From: Clostridiales bacterium | GTDB lineage: Bacteria > Bacillota > Clostridia > Christensenellales > Aristaeellaceae | Direction of reading: 5' to 3' | Length of the DNA: 6,688 nt | Assembly (NCBI GenBank): GCA_019419995.1 | Contig: JAHZHZ010000002.1 | Span: forward strand, 1 to 6,688 | Part shown: positions 6,409 to 6,688 of the stretch, one piece after another | Position numbering within the stretch: the stretch's first letter is position 1 | How the letters are laid out: each line of letters opens with the position of its first letter | Made by a program: the position numbers and the translations under genes | Notes under the pieces: generated by a model | Told to the model about the DNA's origin: nothing | Database searches by the model: none | The model's input: the letters and a program-made list of their open reading frames with translations, nothing else

Positions 6409-6688
6409 TTACACCGGTTGCAGATTTGCTTGCAGTACCGTTTCTTTTATGGTTTGGGCGCTCTGTTCCAACTGATACTGTTCTTCAGCAGTCAGGCGCA
6501 AGGGCAGAATTCGCTCTATACCACCGCGGCCTATTACGCAGGGCAAACTTAGAGCCACATCCCATAGGCCGCACTCTCCATGTAGAGGAGAGGAGACGGT
6601 GAGCACCGAATGCTCATCCCGTAGCACTGCTTCCGCAATGCGCCGGACAGCCACCGCTACTGCATGACTGGTGGCGCCTTTCCCCTGG
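6409..6688 (-). CDS. ldh: L-lactate dehydrogenase, C-terminal part (gene runs off the right edge)
   Basis: The last 92 residues of an NAD-dependent L-lactate dehydrogenase, which interconverts pyruvate and lactate in fermentation. The frame stays open to position 6688 and begins QGKGAT. The stretch from KGAT through AVRRIAEAVLRDEHSVLTVSS, then GLWDVALSLPCVIGRGGI and LTAEEQYQLEQSAQTIKETV, follows the family's C-terminal pattern: the KGAT helix, the DE-x-x-VLTVS strand, the P-x-V-x-x-x-GI strand and the long final helix. VLTVSS favours lactate over malate dehydrogenase, whose version is usually VLPVS, but the substrate-specificity loop lies outside the window. It converges on the reductase gene and probably shares the hairpin at 6360-6390. 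Confidence 0.9.
   Translation of the reverse strand, partial: QGKGATSHAVAVAVRRIAEAVLRDEHSVLTVSSPLHGECGLWDVALSLPCVIGRGGIERILPLRLTAEEQYQLEQSAQTIKETVLQANLQPV

Noticed and set aside
6253..6552. Plus-strand open frame across the reductase end, terminator and lactate dehydrogenase
   Set aside because: It crosses a strong terminator hairpin and overlaps two secure genes in other frames.

Overview
The window looks like chromosome of a Gram-positive Clostridia-type bacterium, probably an anaerobe. The evidence is a moderate GC content (by eye about 50-55%), strong GGAGG-type ribosome binding sites, TATAAT promoters with TGn extensions, a YbxB-like single-domain 16S rRNA methyltransferase, an aldo/keto reductase fused to a two-cluster ferredoxin domain, and a fermentative-type L-lactate dehydrogenase. 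No mobile element, CRISPR array, tRNA or rRNA is visible. The species cannot be named from the sequence.

Region 1 (2-3655, +) is the 3' part of one very large gene for an RND-superfamily (HAE1/AcrB-like) membrane exporter. Its N-terminal end (TM1, PN1 and the start of PN2) lies left of the window. The visible part opens with an 18-bp tandem repeat encoding Ala/Thr/Glu-rich sequence. A long acidic linker follows, then about 245 residues of predicted coiled coil placed inside the porter domain, just before the conserved QN-x-x-LPAG strand. The rest is an ordinary RND core: TM2-6, TM7, second porter domain, TM8-12 and a basic cytoplasmic tail. The coiled-coil insertion is the most unusual thing in the window. 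A strong hairpin terminator (3666-3695) follows.

Region 2 (3767-5105, -) is a compact two-gene operon for small-subunit rRNA modification. An RsuA-type pseudouridine synthase is followed, 4 bp downstream, by an RsmC/YbxB-type methyltransferase. It converges on the RND gene, and the hairpin between them probably serves both.

Region 3 (5106-5213) is a divergent promoter region. Two TGATATAAT extended -10 elements point away from each other, and their -35 elements overlap within one palindrome (TTGCGCAA). An 8-bp inverted repeat spans the same site, so this is a candidate shared operator.

Region 4 (5214-6344, +) encodes a 376-residue aldo/keto reductase with an intact D-Y-K-H tetrad and two [4Fe-4S] ferredoxin motifs. 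A second strong hairpin (6360-6390) separates it from the convergent 3' end of an L-lactate dehydrogenase gene (6409 to beyond 6688, -). Both flanking enzymes are nicotinamide-linked redox enzymes, but nothing in the sequence ties them to the exporter or to the rRNA genes.
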